NCBI RefSeq assembly: GCF_000179235.2
Contig: NZ_CP039373.1
Span: 1,085,860 to 1,149,859, forward strand
Source of the DNA: Synechococcus sp. CB0101
GTDB taxonomy: Bacteria; Cyanobacteriota; Cyanobacteriia; PCC-6307; Cyanobiaceae
Length of the DNA: 64,000 nucleotides
Direction: 5' to 3'
Position numbers and translations under genes: made by a program. Shown here in pieces: positions 17,424 through 23,475 of the stretch. The notes under the pieces were generated by a model. That model did no database searches, had not been told where the DNA came from, and was given only the letters and a program-made list of their open reading frames with translations. The first letter of the stretch is position 1. Each line of letters starts with the position of its first letter.

Positions 17424-18353
17424 ATGACGGCATCCGGACTTTCCCCGGGGGGCGCCAGTCGCCGCCGAGGTAGTGACCCGATTAGTTGGTATCTCTCCAC
17501 CATTGGCCGCGTTCCGCTGTTAACCCCAGCAGAAGAAATTGAACTGGGCAATCAGGTGCAGGCGATGATGCGCTTGACCGAAGAGGAGCCTGAAAACGGT
17601 TATACCGATCAGCAAAAGAAAACCATTCGCGTGGGCCGCCGTTCCAAGGAACGGATGATGAAAGCCAACCTGCGCCTGGTGGTGAGTGTTGCCAAGAAAT
17701 ATCAGGGCAAAGGGCTGGAACTGCTCGATCTGATCCAAGAGGGCTCCCTCGGCCTGGAGCGAGCCGTGGAGAAGTTCGACCCAACCCGCGGCTACAAGTT
17801 CTCCACCTATGCCTTCTGGTGGATTCGCCAGAGCATGACCCGCGCGATCGCCTGCCAGTCGCGCACGATTCGCCTGCCGGTGCACCTCTCCGAGCGCCTC
17901 ACCGCCATCCGCAAGGTGAGCCTGGATCTGGCCCACAAGCTCGGCGCCATGCCCAGCCGCAAGGAAATCGCCGAAGCGATGGACATGCCTATCGATGAAC
18001 TCGATTCGCTGCTGCGCCAGGCCCTCACCACCTCAAGCCTCGATGCACCGGTGAACGGCGAAGAAGGCCGCAGCTTCCTGGGTGATCTGATCGCCGACAA
18101 CAGCCACGTTGAACCGCTCGATCAGGTGGAACGCGGCATGCACCACGAGCAGCTGGGCCGCTGGCTCAGCCACCTCACCGAGCAGGAGCGCCAAGTGCTG
18201 GAGCTGCGCTTTGGCCTTGAAGGCGAAGAGCGCCACACCCTCGCCGAGATCGGCCGCATGCTCGACGTGTCACGCGAGCGCGTGCGCCAGGTGGAGCTGA
18301 AGGCCCTGCGCAAGCTGCGCCACCTCACCCGCAGAATGCCCAGCAGCCTGTGA
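17424..18353 (+). CDS. Group 2 RNA polymerase sigma-70 factor (RpoD-like)
   Basis: 309 residues, short for a primary sigma factor and lacking region 1.1, as in cyanobacterial group 2 factors. Region 1.2 is DPISWYLSTIGRVPLLTPAE. Region 2 has NLRLVVSVAKKYQGKGLELL, DLIQEGSLGLERAVEKFDPT and YKFSTYAFWWIRQSMTRAIA. Region 4 ends with HTLAEIGRMLDVSRERVRQV. It directs polymerase to alternative promoters, typically under light or nutrient stress. The 18365-33725 island lies immediately downstream. Confidence 0.93.
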   Translation: MTASGLSPGGASRRRGSDPISWYLSTIGRVPLLTPAEEIELGNQVQAMMRLTEEEPENGYTDQQKKTIRVGRRSKERMMKANLRLVVSVAKKYQGKGLELLDLIQEGSLGLERAVEKFDPTRGYKFSTYAFWWIRQSMTRAIACQSRTIRLPVHLSERLTAIRKVSLDLAHKLGAMPSRKEIAEAMDMPIDELDSLLRQALTTSSLDAPVNGEEGRSFLGDLIADNSHVEPLDQVERGMHHEQLGRWLSHLTEQERQVLELRFGLEGEERHTLAEIGRMLDVSRERVRQVELKALRKLRHLTRRMPSSL

Positions 18354-18364
18354 TTCCTCAGCCC

Positions 18365-18428
18365 TGAGGCCGCCGTTCGTCTACCACCCGGCCTATTCAG
18401 CGCCGCTGCCCAGTAGCCATCGCTTTCC
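18365..18428. repeat. Left attachment site (attL) of genomic island, 64-bp direct repeat
   Basis: These 64 bases recur at 33662-33725 with one mismatch (TATTCAGCG here, TATTCCGCG there). They start 12 bp after the sigma-factor stop and encode the first ~21 codons of the HDAC-like gene whose intact copy begins at 33661. After 18428 the coding match ends abruptly. This is the expected product of site-specific integration into the 5' end of that gene. Confidence 0.9.
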
Positions 18429-18476
18429 TACGGCTCATGGAACACTCTTTGAGTCGTGGACTGGGTTTTGAGGCAA

Positions 18477-18511
18477 GGTTTATCAACCGTACATAAACCG
18501 TGAGATAAACC
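18477..18511. promoter_or_regulatory. GATAAACC-type repeat cluster near left island end (putative integrase arm sites)
   Basis: GGTTTATC (18477-18484, inverted), CATAAACC (18492-18499) and GATAAACC (18504-18511). The last two start 12 bp apart, the same period as the three sites at 33568-33599 near the other island end. Binding by the integrase or an excisionase is inferred. Confidence 0.6.
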
Positions 18512-18566
18512 CATCAGGCTGCGCGCCTGCCTCAAGCACCAACGCCCCGACCAAACTGGACAGCCC

Positions 18567-18800
18567 ATGAATGCCACCCGCCACGGGGGAATCCACGCAA
18601 TGCGTCCAAGGCGATACGGCTTCAGAAATTTGTGGCATGGAACCGCCCAAGAGACGCGTAAAGCCGGATTCGACAGAGACACGCCTTACAAAAACGGCAG
18701 CCACCTCCGCAGGGATGACGCCCGCACCCTCTGGAAGAAGCTCCAGGCGGACGGCTGGAGGCAGTGCACCCCGCAGTGGGGCGAGGACGTGGATGTCTGA
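18567..18800 (+). CDS. DUF1651-like small protein
   Basis: 77 residues. The C-terminal part DDARTLWKKLQADGWRQCTP followed by QW matches the closing signature of DUF1651, a family of small proteins common in marine and freshwater picocyanobacteria (pattern LW..L...GW..C.PQW). Function unknown. The N-terminal ~40 residues are weakly conserved, so the start is uncertain (18567 or 18600). First gene inside the island. Confidence 0.5.
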   Translation: MNATRHGGIHAMRPRRYGFRNLWHGTAQETRKAGFDRDTPYKNGSHLRRDDARTLWKKLQADGWRQCTPQWGEDVDV

Positions 18801-18809
18801 CGGCGATCT

Positions 18810-18938
18810 CTAGGAACCAGGGTCGAGCTCGTCTTCATCCTCGTGATTGACCGCAGCTAGCCGGCGCCCGGGGAACAGCTCGTGGCCAATGCGAACGACT
18901 TCATCACGGTCCTTGGCAAAGATCTCCATCGTTGCCAT
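18810..18938 (-). CDS. Very small acidic protein (42 residues)
   Basis: Minus-strand ATG at 18938 with a strong Shine-Dalgarno (GGAGG six bases upstream). It reads MATMEIFAKDRDEVVRIGHE, then LFPGRRLAAVNHEDEDELDP and GS. The ribosome binding site and compact charged sequence make it credible despite its size. It is convergent with the DUF1651-like gene. No family is recognised. Confidence 0.5.
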   Translation of the reverse strand: MATMEIFAKDRDEVVRIGHELFPGRRLAAVNHEDEDELDPGS

Positions 18939-19160
18939 CGAACCTCCAGGCCCTTCGATGATAAGCGTGTGGCGGGTCATGCCGCAGCAGAGTCTGCCCT
19001 GCTGGTAGCAACCCCTCCGAAATCCGGCATCTTCTGCAGAGCAACTGCACCACGAGTAGCCACGGCATCACCTGAGGGGCAACACGCGGCGTAGGTTCGG
19101 AGGTGAGGCCGCGCAGCGCGAACTGCCGACCTCGTGACCAGTCCAACCTGAATTGAACTG

Positions 19161-19361
19161 ATGACTGCTTTCTACCCAGTGCCTGCGGGCACGTCATCCC
19201 CTGCTGCCCGAATGGATCTGCTTCGTCGCAGACCGCAGAGGATCACCTTCACAGCTCACTGGCAGCTTCACCGGCGCCTGCAGCAACGAGCGGATCAGGA
19301 AGGGAGGAGCCTGAGCAACCTCATCGCCCATCTGCTGGAGGTGGCTGCGCCTGAGCCTTGA
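19161..19361 (+). CDS. Ribbon-helix-helix-like small protein
   Basis: 66 residues. The segment QRITFTAHWQLHRRLQQRAD followed by QEGRSLSNLIAHLLEVA has the beta-strand then two-helix pattern of small RHH DNA-binding proteins seen in cyanobacteria (EEGRSLSNLxAxLLE). The first ~25 residues may be untranslated, since an internal ATG at about 19212 would also suffice. It is followed by a terminator. Confidence 0.55.
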   Translation: MTAFYPVPAGTSSPAARMDLLRRRPQRITFTAHWQLHRRLQQRADQEGRSLSNLIAHLLEVAAPEP

Positions 19362-19424
19362 CAGCGGCAGGCACCCAGAGCCATGACCGATAGGTAGCGG
19401 AAAGCCAAGGTCCGCGTCCAACGA

Positions 19425-19453
19425 CCCTCAGGCGCCTATGGCCTGGGGGTTTT
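19425..19453 (+). terminator. Probable intrinsic terminator
   Basis: CCCTCAGGC (19425-19433) pairs with GCCTGGGGG (19441-19449) and is followed by TTTT. It lies about 60 bp after the RHH gene. Confidence 0.6.
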
Positions 19454-19516
19454 GTTGTGCACAAAGCAACTAGAGAGGCCCTGGACAACCAGCTCGACAC
19501 AGGAGACGGTTTGACC

Positions 19517-19642
19517 TCACCAGAAACTCCCTGAAATATCCCCTGGCTCTCCTCTGGAGTAGCGCGAGTAACCCTGCGATGATGAATACATCGAGAGGAA
19601 CACACCTCAGACATTCACCTCACACCCCAAGGTACTTCAATC
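19517..19642 (+). repeat. Conserved 5' leader repeat, copy 1
   Basis: First of five related leaders (others at 19924, 20335, 21054 and 21995). It contains CCAGA...TCTGG arms, then CGATG-ATGAATA-CATCG, then GAGAGGAACACACCT, and ends in TTCAATC just before ATG. A small frame beginning ATGATGAATACATCG runs through the element and overlaps the start of the gene. Confidence 0.85.
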
Positions 19643-19804
19643 ATGACTAACCAACCCAACCGCGATCTCACTCAGCAAGCCCAGGAGCTGGACGACCAGC
19701 AGTTGGAAGCTGTTGCCGGAGGATTTATTGATTATCCCCCGCCGACGCGGCAAGAGTACGAAGAATTGATGCGCAGTTGGGGGCGAGACCTTAATGGTCA
19801 CTGA
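19643..19804 (+). CDS. Double-glycine leader peptide (53 residues)
   Basis: MTNQPNRDLTQQAQELDDQQ, then LEAVAGG (GG at 26-27), then a 26-residue tail FIDYPPPTRQEYEELMRSWG RDLNGH. The D-x-x-L-x-x-V-x-G-G pattern is the class of double-glycine leader cut by C39 peptidase-transporters. The tail has no Cys, so it is not an obvious lanthipeptide core. Short and easy to miss. It sits directly behind leader repeat copy 1 and is followed by a terminator at 19886. Confidence 0.7.
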   Translation: MTNQPNRDLTQQAQELDDQQLEAVAGGFIDYPPPTRQEYEELMRSWGRDLNGH

Positions 19805-19885
19805 TCTGTTGTGGGGGCTCTGCTTTTAGGGCCGCCCATGCGGAAATGAATTGCCTAGCAATATAGAAAAACTATGCATTCATTG

Positions 19886-19912
19886 AGCCCCGGCTTCGGC
19901 TGGGGCTTTTTT
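19886..19912 (+). terminator. Intrinsic terminator
   Basis: AGCCCCGGC-TTCG-GCTGGGGCT hairpin followed by a T run, about 80 bp after the GG-leader gene at 19643. Confidence 0.85.
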
Positions 19913-19923
19913 GCTGCGCTCTC

Positions 19924-20050
19924 GCTCACCAGAAACTCACTGAAACCTCCCTGGCTCCTCATCTGGTATTGAGCGTTCAACCCTGCGATCGTGAATACAT
20001 CGAGAGGAACACACCTCCGACTTCACCTCACACATCAAGGAGTTTCAATC
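19924..20050 (+). repeat. Conserved 5' leader repeat, copy 2
   Basis: The ACCAGA...TCTGGT arms are perfect. The second hairpin is weaker (CGATC/CATCG). The embedded frame starts GTGAATACATCG and, unlike the other GG-peptide copies, is in frame with the downstream ATG at 20051. Confidence 0.85.
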
Positions 20051-20281
20051 ATGACTAACAAAGCAGACCGTGATCTCAACCTTCAAGCTACTGACCTCCG
20101 TCATCAACCAGTAGAGCCTTCGGATGAAGAGTTGGCTGTTGTGGCCGGTGGTTTTGACAAGGATGCATACTGGCAAGGGGTTGTTAGGCTGTTATCTGAT
20201 GAAATCGAGCGCGAAAAAGCCACCATGGTCGGTTCTGATCGCTTTCGCGGATCGGCGGGCAGTTCAACTGTTTTTGCCTGA
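20051..20281 (+). CDS. Double-glycine leader peptide (76 residues)
   Basis: MTNKADRDLNLQATDLRHQP, then VEPSDEELAVVAGG (GG at 33-34), then a 42-residue hydrophilic tail FDKDAYWQGVVRLLSDEIER ... GSSTVFA with no Cys. The leader is nearly the same as that of the 22119 gene, while the tails are unrelated: the conserved-leader, variable-core pattern of secreted peptide families. I use the ATG at 20051; the frame can be extended to a GTG inside the leader repeat. Confidence 0.7.
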   Translation: MTNKADRDLNLQATDLRHQPVEPSDEELAVVAGGFDKDAYWQGVVRLLSDEIEREKATMVGSDRFRGSAGSSTVFA

Positions 20282-20334
20282 GGCTATCTAGGGAGGCTCT
20301 GGACAACCAGCTCGGCCCAGTGAGTGGGAATGGC

Positions 20335-20441
20335 CTCACCAGAAACTCCCTGAAACCTCCCTGGCTCCTCATCTGGTAATGGGCAATCTGCCCTGCGATG
20401 GTGAATACATCGAGAGGCAAACACCTCCGATCGTTACGCCA
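20335..20441 (+). repeat. Conserved 5' leader repeat, copy 3 (upstream of the FKBP fusion)
   Basis: Matches the other copies through the ACCAGA/TCTGGT arms and CGATG-GTGAATA-CATCG, then diverges after CACCTCCGATC. The embedded frame (MVNTSRGKHLRSLRHKSEQP) continues in frame into the downstream gene, giving an alternative 5' extension. Confidence 0.85.
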
Positions 20442-20475
20442 CAAAAGCGAACAACCTTATACATACTCCTGTCCC

Positions 20476-20817
20476 ATGAACACCCTAATTCTCGCACTTA
20501 GCGATCAAGAACTCATCACCGCAGTCGGAGGTAGCGGATCTGGAGCGCAACGTGGCCAGACACTTATCGTTCATTGGCGCGGTACATTGGAGAATGGCCA
20601 AGAGTTCAACAGCAGCTACGGCCGTGACCCCATCTCCTTCCCCCTAGACAACCGTGTGATCAAAGGCTGGGAAGAAGGTTTAGTTGGTATGCAGGTCGGC
20701 GAGAAGCGCCAACTAGTAGTTCCCCCACATCTGGCCTACGGCGAGAAGGGCGCCGGCGGCGTAATCCCTCCCAACGCAACCTTACTTTATGATATTGAGC
20801 TTCTTGAAATCCGTTGA
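20476..20817 (+). CDS. Double-glycine leader fused to FKBP-type peptidyl-prolyl isomerase
   Basis: 113 residues from the ATG at 20476. The first 19, MNTLILALSDQELITAVGG, have the D-x-E-L-x-x-x-V-G-G double-glycine leader form. A complete FKBP domain follows: GQTLIVHWRGTLENGQEF, DPISFPLDNRVIKGWEEGL, GMQVGEKRQLVVPPHLAYGE and NATLLYDIELLEI. FKBP enzymes catalyse proline cis-trans isomerisation. The domain is full length with the usual hydrophobic pocket residues (F, W, Y). If the GG motif is processed, the enzyme would be exported with the neighbouring peptides; that step is inference. Confidence 0.85.
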   Translation: MNTLILALSDQELITAVGGSGSGAQRGQTLIVHWRGTLENGQEFNSSYGRDPISFPLDNRVIKGWEEGLVGMQVGEKRQLVVPPHLAYGEKGAGGVIPPNATLLYDIELLEIR

Positions 20818-20993
20818 GCAGGCGCACCCATAAGGCTCGAAGGTGTCAGTGAGATTATTTAACAGCGCTTAGGTAGTCCTTGCTAGTTAATCATCGACTG
20901 GGGAAGTCGTAGCAGGGTCACTCGCTGGTAGCAACGGTCCAATCTGTCCTTCCCCACAGCGTTCGGTTGATCTCACGGCAACAAACCACTAAG

Positions 20994-21018
20994 AGCCCCG
21001 GCTGGCACCGAGGCTTTT
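20994..21018 (+). terminator. Possible intrinsic terminator
   Basis: AGCCCCGG / CCGAGGCT with one mismatch, a 6-base loop and a TTTT run, about 180 bp after the FKBP fusion gene. The interval 20818-20993 shows no gene. Confidence 0.45.
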
Positions 21019-21053
21019 GCTTTGCTCGCGGCAGCTGCTGCTTCAGCTCCTCG

Positions 21054-21177
21054 CTCACCAGAAAATCCCTGAAACATCCCTCGCTTCTCATCTGGTATCG
21101 GGGACTCGGCCCTGCGATGGTGAATACATCGAGAGGAACACACCTCCGACTTCACCTCACACTTCAGGATTTCAATC
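21054..21177 (+). repeat. Conserved 5' leader repeat, copy 4
   Basis: ACCAGA...TCTGGT arms and CGATG-GTGAATA-CATCG hairpin intact. The embedded 23-residue frame MVNTSRGTHLRLHLTLQDFN HVQ ends just inside the downstream gene, overlapping its start codon. Confidence 0.85.
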
Positions 21178-21366
21178 ATGTCCAATGAGTTCAACCACAA
21201 CCTCACTCATCGACCCAATGATCTGAAGAGCCTTTCAGACGAGGAGTTAAGAGGCGTTTCTGGTGGCTTAGAGTTACCTCCTCCTTCTACATGCGTGACT
21301 GGGTATACCGGCTGGCACGTTGTGTGTAGCCGACTACCCAAAGAAATCCTGGATCAAGTGGTTTAG
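21178..21366 (+). CDS. Double-glycine leader peptide with two-cysteine core (62 residues)
   Basis: Leader MSNEFNHNLTHRPNDLKSLS then DEELRGVSGG (GG at 29-30). The core of 32 residues, LELPPPSTCVTGYTGWHVVC then SRLPKEILDQVV, has two cysteines (positions 39 and 50) with nearby Ser and Thr. It could be a disulfide peptide or a lanthipeptide substrate. No modifying enzyme is in this window. It follows leader repeat copy 4. Confidence 0.7.
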   Translation: MSNEFNHNLTHRPNDLKSLSDEELRGVSGGLELPPPSTCVTGYTGWHVVCSRLPKEILDQVV

Positions 21367-21378
21367 TTCTCCCCCAGA

Positions 21379-21410
21379 GCCCCTATCGTTGCAGGGGCAC
21401 TTTGTTTCTT
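21379..21410 (+). terminator. Weak hairpin after the 21178 peptide gene
   Basis: GCCCCT-ATCGTTGC-AGGGGC, then ACTTTGTTTC. The stem is good but the T run is interrupted, so termination is uncertain. Confidence 0.4.
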
Positions 21411-21422
21411 CGATATCCCACC

Positions 21423-21650
21423 AAGACTCCCCCTACAGCCGTCAATACCTGGCGCCAGTGCATCGAGGAGGGCATTCCTTTTCTGGTTGACTAGCGGCTC
21501 CCTGAGTGGGTGGAGGTCACAGCTGCCAACATCACCAGCCAAGGCAGGTCCCTGGTGCGCAATTGCCGCGGAATGCTGCGCTTCAACGCTGAACAGCTTT
21601 GGCAGAACCTGATCCGGCAGGGGTGGCGACGGGTGCCGCCGCAGTGGTGA
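21423..21650 (+). pseudogene. DUF1651-like remnant with in-frame stop
   Basis: The plus frame reads TWRQCIEEGIPFLVD, TAG (21492-21494), then RLPEWVEVTAANITSQGR ... and closes with NAEQLWQNLIRQGWRRVPPQ W. The closing segment is the DUF1651 signature also seen at 18567. The in-frame stop and lack of a clear start argue for a decayed copy. The stretch 21651-21994 holds no convincing gene; a frame near 21879 (NGWLRSPDGDKLVRIEGVG) may be another DUF1651 scrap. Confidence 0.5.
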
Positions 21651-21994
21651 GGGCTCCGTGCAGTGCCAACCCGTCCGTCCACCGTCCATCAACCGACCGT
21701 CTTATGCCCTGTGATCGGCTTGACCAGGACACCCACAGCAGTGGATAAGCTCTAGCCCTTGGCACTCAGCCCCAGGTCCTGCAAAGGGCTTGGGGTATTT
21801 TCTTGGTCACAACCGGGCACTGCGTGGCTCCTTTGCAGGACAAACAGGAGCAGAAACGCCAACAGGGCAGTGGTGGCAACGGCTGGCTGCGCTCCCCTGA
21901 TGGCGACAAGTTGGTCCGCATTGAGGGCGTTGGCGAATCCCTGCACGCCCATGCAGGCGCTGGGCAAGCAGCTCGTTTCATGGAATGGCTTGCA

Positions 21995-22118
21995 CTCACC
22001 AGAAACTCCCTGAAACCTCCCCAGCTCTTCATCTGGTGTGTGGCGATCAGCCCTGCGATGGTGAATACATCGAGAGGGACACAGCTCCGACTTCACCTCA
22101 CACTTCAGGATTTCAATC
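21995..22118 (+). repeat. Conserved 5' leader repeat, copy 5
   Basis: Arms ACCAGA/TCTGGT and CGATG-GTGAATA-CATCG intact. The embedded 22-residue frame MVNTSRGTQLRLHLTLQDFN HD stops with TAA inside the first codons of the 22119 gene (CATGACTAA), a coupling-type overlap. Confidence 0.85.
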
Positions 22119-22262
22119 ATGACTAACAAAGCAGCCCGTGATGTCAACCTTCAGACTACCGACCTCCCTCATCGACCAGTAGAGCTTGCGGACAAGGAGC
22201 TGGAAGGTGTGACTGGTGGTTTCATTGAGCCTATACTGGGCTTGTTTGGTATTCGTGCCTAA
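22119..22262 (+). CDS. Double-glycine leader peptide (47 residues)
   Basis: MTNKAARDVNLQTTDLPHRP, VELADKELEGVTGG (GG at 33-34), then a short hydrophobic 13-residue tail FIEPILGLFGIRA. The leader is almost that of the 20051 gene. The tail is hydrophobic and Cys-free, like a small unmodified bacteriocin or signal peptide. The gene overlaps the start of the Nif11-type gene that follows. Confidence 0.68.
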   Translation: MTNKAARDVNLQTTDLPHRPVELADKELEGVTGGFIEPILGLFGIRA

Positions 22263-22572
22263 ACAACCTCACCCACTCCAAGCGATTTCCGAAGAGCAAC
22301 TCAAAGCCTTCCTGGAAGCCGCCAAGGCTGATGCGGAGCTTCAAGACAAGTTGAAGGTGGCTGCGGATGTGGATGCCGTTGTGGAGATTGCGAAAGGTGC
22401 GGGCTTTGTGATTTCTGCTGATGAGTTGAAGAAATCTAAGGCAGAGGCTTCTGACGAGGACCTTGAGCATGTTGCGGGAGCATCAGGCTCCAATGTCGGT
22501 GGCGCTTGGTGCATGACACCCGTTGCCGGTGAAATTCTGGCAAAGGTGTCAGTTGACTTCTGCCCAGTCTGA
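22255..22572 (+). CDS. Nif11-like leader peptide precursor with two-cysteine core (start uncertain)
   Basis: The Nif11 leader ISEEQLKAFLEAAKADAELQ ... AKGAGFVISADELKK is followed by DEDLEHVAGA, a cleavage site of prochlorosin type. The core of about 29 residues, SGSNVGGAWCMTPVAGEILA then KVSVDFCPV, has two Cys with Ser and Thr, as in lanthipeptide substrates. The family's usual initiating ATG is replaced by ATT (22285). Translation may start there or at the upstream in-frame GTG codons (22255 or 22216), which overlap the preceding peptide gene. I chose 22255 as a compromise. No LanM-type enzyme lies in the window. Confidence 0.65.
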   Translation: MPKQPHPLQAISEEQLKAFLEAAKADAELQDKLKVAADVDAVVEIAKGAGFVISADELKKSKAEASDEDLEHVAGASGSNVGGAWCMTPVAGEILAKVSVDFCPV

Positions 22573-22607
22573 ATCGGCGGTTTGATGTCGTCACCCTATT
22601 GCAATTG

Positions 22608-22631
22608 GAGCCCCTTCACGAGCAGGGGCTC
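22608..22631. other. Perfect 8-bp hairpin without T run
   Basis: GAGCCCCT (22608-22615) and AGGGGCTC (22624-22631) with an 8-base loop, between the two Nif11-type genes. There is no T run. It could be an RNA-stabilising hairpin. Confidence 0.5.
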
Positions 22632-22739
22632 TGGACAACCCACGCGGCTCAGGTAATGGCTCGTGCTCACACCATCCTGCTGACACCAGGCTGAGGATGG
22701 GCGATACTGGAGGTTGGTACACCTCGCCCCCTCGCAACT

Positions 22740-23096
22740 ATGTCAGAAGAGCAACTCAAAGCCTTCCTGGAAGCCGTCACGGCTGATGCAGGGCTTCAGG
22801 AGAAGTTGAAGGGGGCAAGTGATGCTGATGCCGTGGTGGCGATCGCCAAGGGTGCAGGCTTTTTGATCTCTGCTGAGGAGCTGAAAAAAGCGCAGGCTGA
22901 GGTTTCAGATCAAGAGTTGGCTATTGTGGCTGGTGGGGGACCGCTTAATCGTCTTGACGATTTCTATTCTGAGGCGATGAAAAAAAGACTTCAGCAAGAG
23001 CTTTCAGATAAGGAGCTCGAAGGCGTAGCCGGAGGGCACAACATGGCTAATCAAGCTAGGCAGTTGCAGAGAGATTTTGTTCGTGGTCAGTTTTGA
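22740..23096 (+). CDS. Nif11-like leader peptide with two tandem double-glycine motifs
   Basis: 118 residues. The Nif11 leader MSEEQLKAFLEAVTADAGLQ ... AKGAGFLISAEELKK is followed by SDQELAIVAGG (GG at 65-66), a 23-residue segment GPLNRLDDFYSEAMKKRLQQ ELS, then a second leader-like end SDKELEGVAGG (GG at 98-99) and a 19-residue tail HNMANQARQLQRDFVRGQF. Two processing motifs in one precursor could release two peptides. Neither segment has Cys. The start is the ATG used by the family. Confidence 0.8.
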   Translation: MSEEQLKAFLEAVTADAGLQEKLKGASDADAVVAIAKGAGFLISAEELKKAQAEVSDQELAIVAGGGPLNRLDDFYSEAMKKRLQQELSDKELEGVAGGHNMANQARQLQRDFVRGQF

Positions 23097-23475
23097 GAAA
23101 AGCACGCAGGTCTGTGCCTGCAGCAAAGGCGGCTTGCTATATAAGCGATCAACCATCCATGACTCATTGGCAAGCGTGCTTACCTGCCACCAGCCAGTTG
23201 ATTTAACCATTATTTCTCAGGCCGACAAGATACTCACCAGAAGAGTTTGATCAGGTTCTCACTTCCTTTTGCAATCGCGACGTGCCCGTCAAAAGGTCTT
23301 GAGCTGATGTGATTTAGAAGTCCCTTGTTTGGTCATCGAGTTGACTGGTAAAGGTGGTCTCGACGGCCTTTGCTTTGGACAGCTCACGGAGGTTCTCAAG
23401 ATTATATTGACGACTCTCGCGCTGACCATAGACTCCGCTTAGTGCTTTCTTTAAAGATCGAGCAGAGGATCAACG
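23097..23475. other. Intergenic, no gene seen
   Basis: Between the Nif11 gene and the 3' end of the RTX gene. I find no credible coding frame on either strand, no array and no clear terminator. It is relatively rich in A and T. Confidence 0.5.

Noticed and set aside
18365-18428. A tRNA or tmRNA as the island attachment site
   Set aside because: The 64-bp repeat codes for the HDAC-like N-terminus and shows no cloverleaf or CCA/T-loop features.
22640-22739. A sixth copy of the conserved 5' leader before the 22740 gene
   Set aside because: Only scattered similarity (CTCTGGACAACC, GGGCGATACTGG); the two inverted repeats and the mini-frame are absent.
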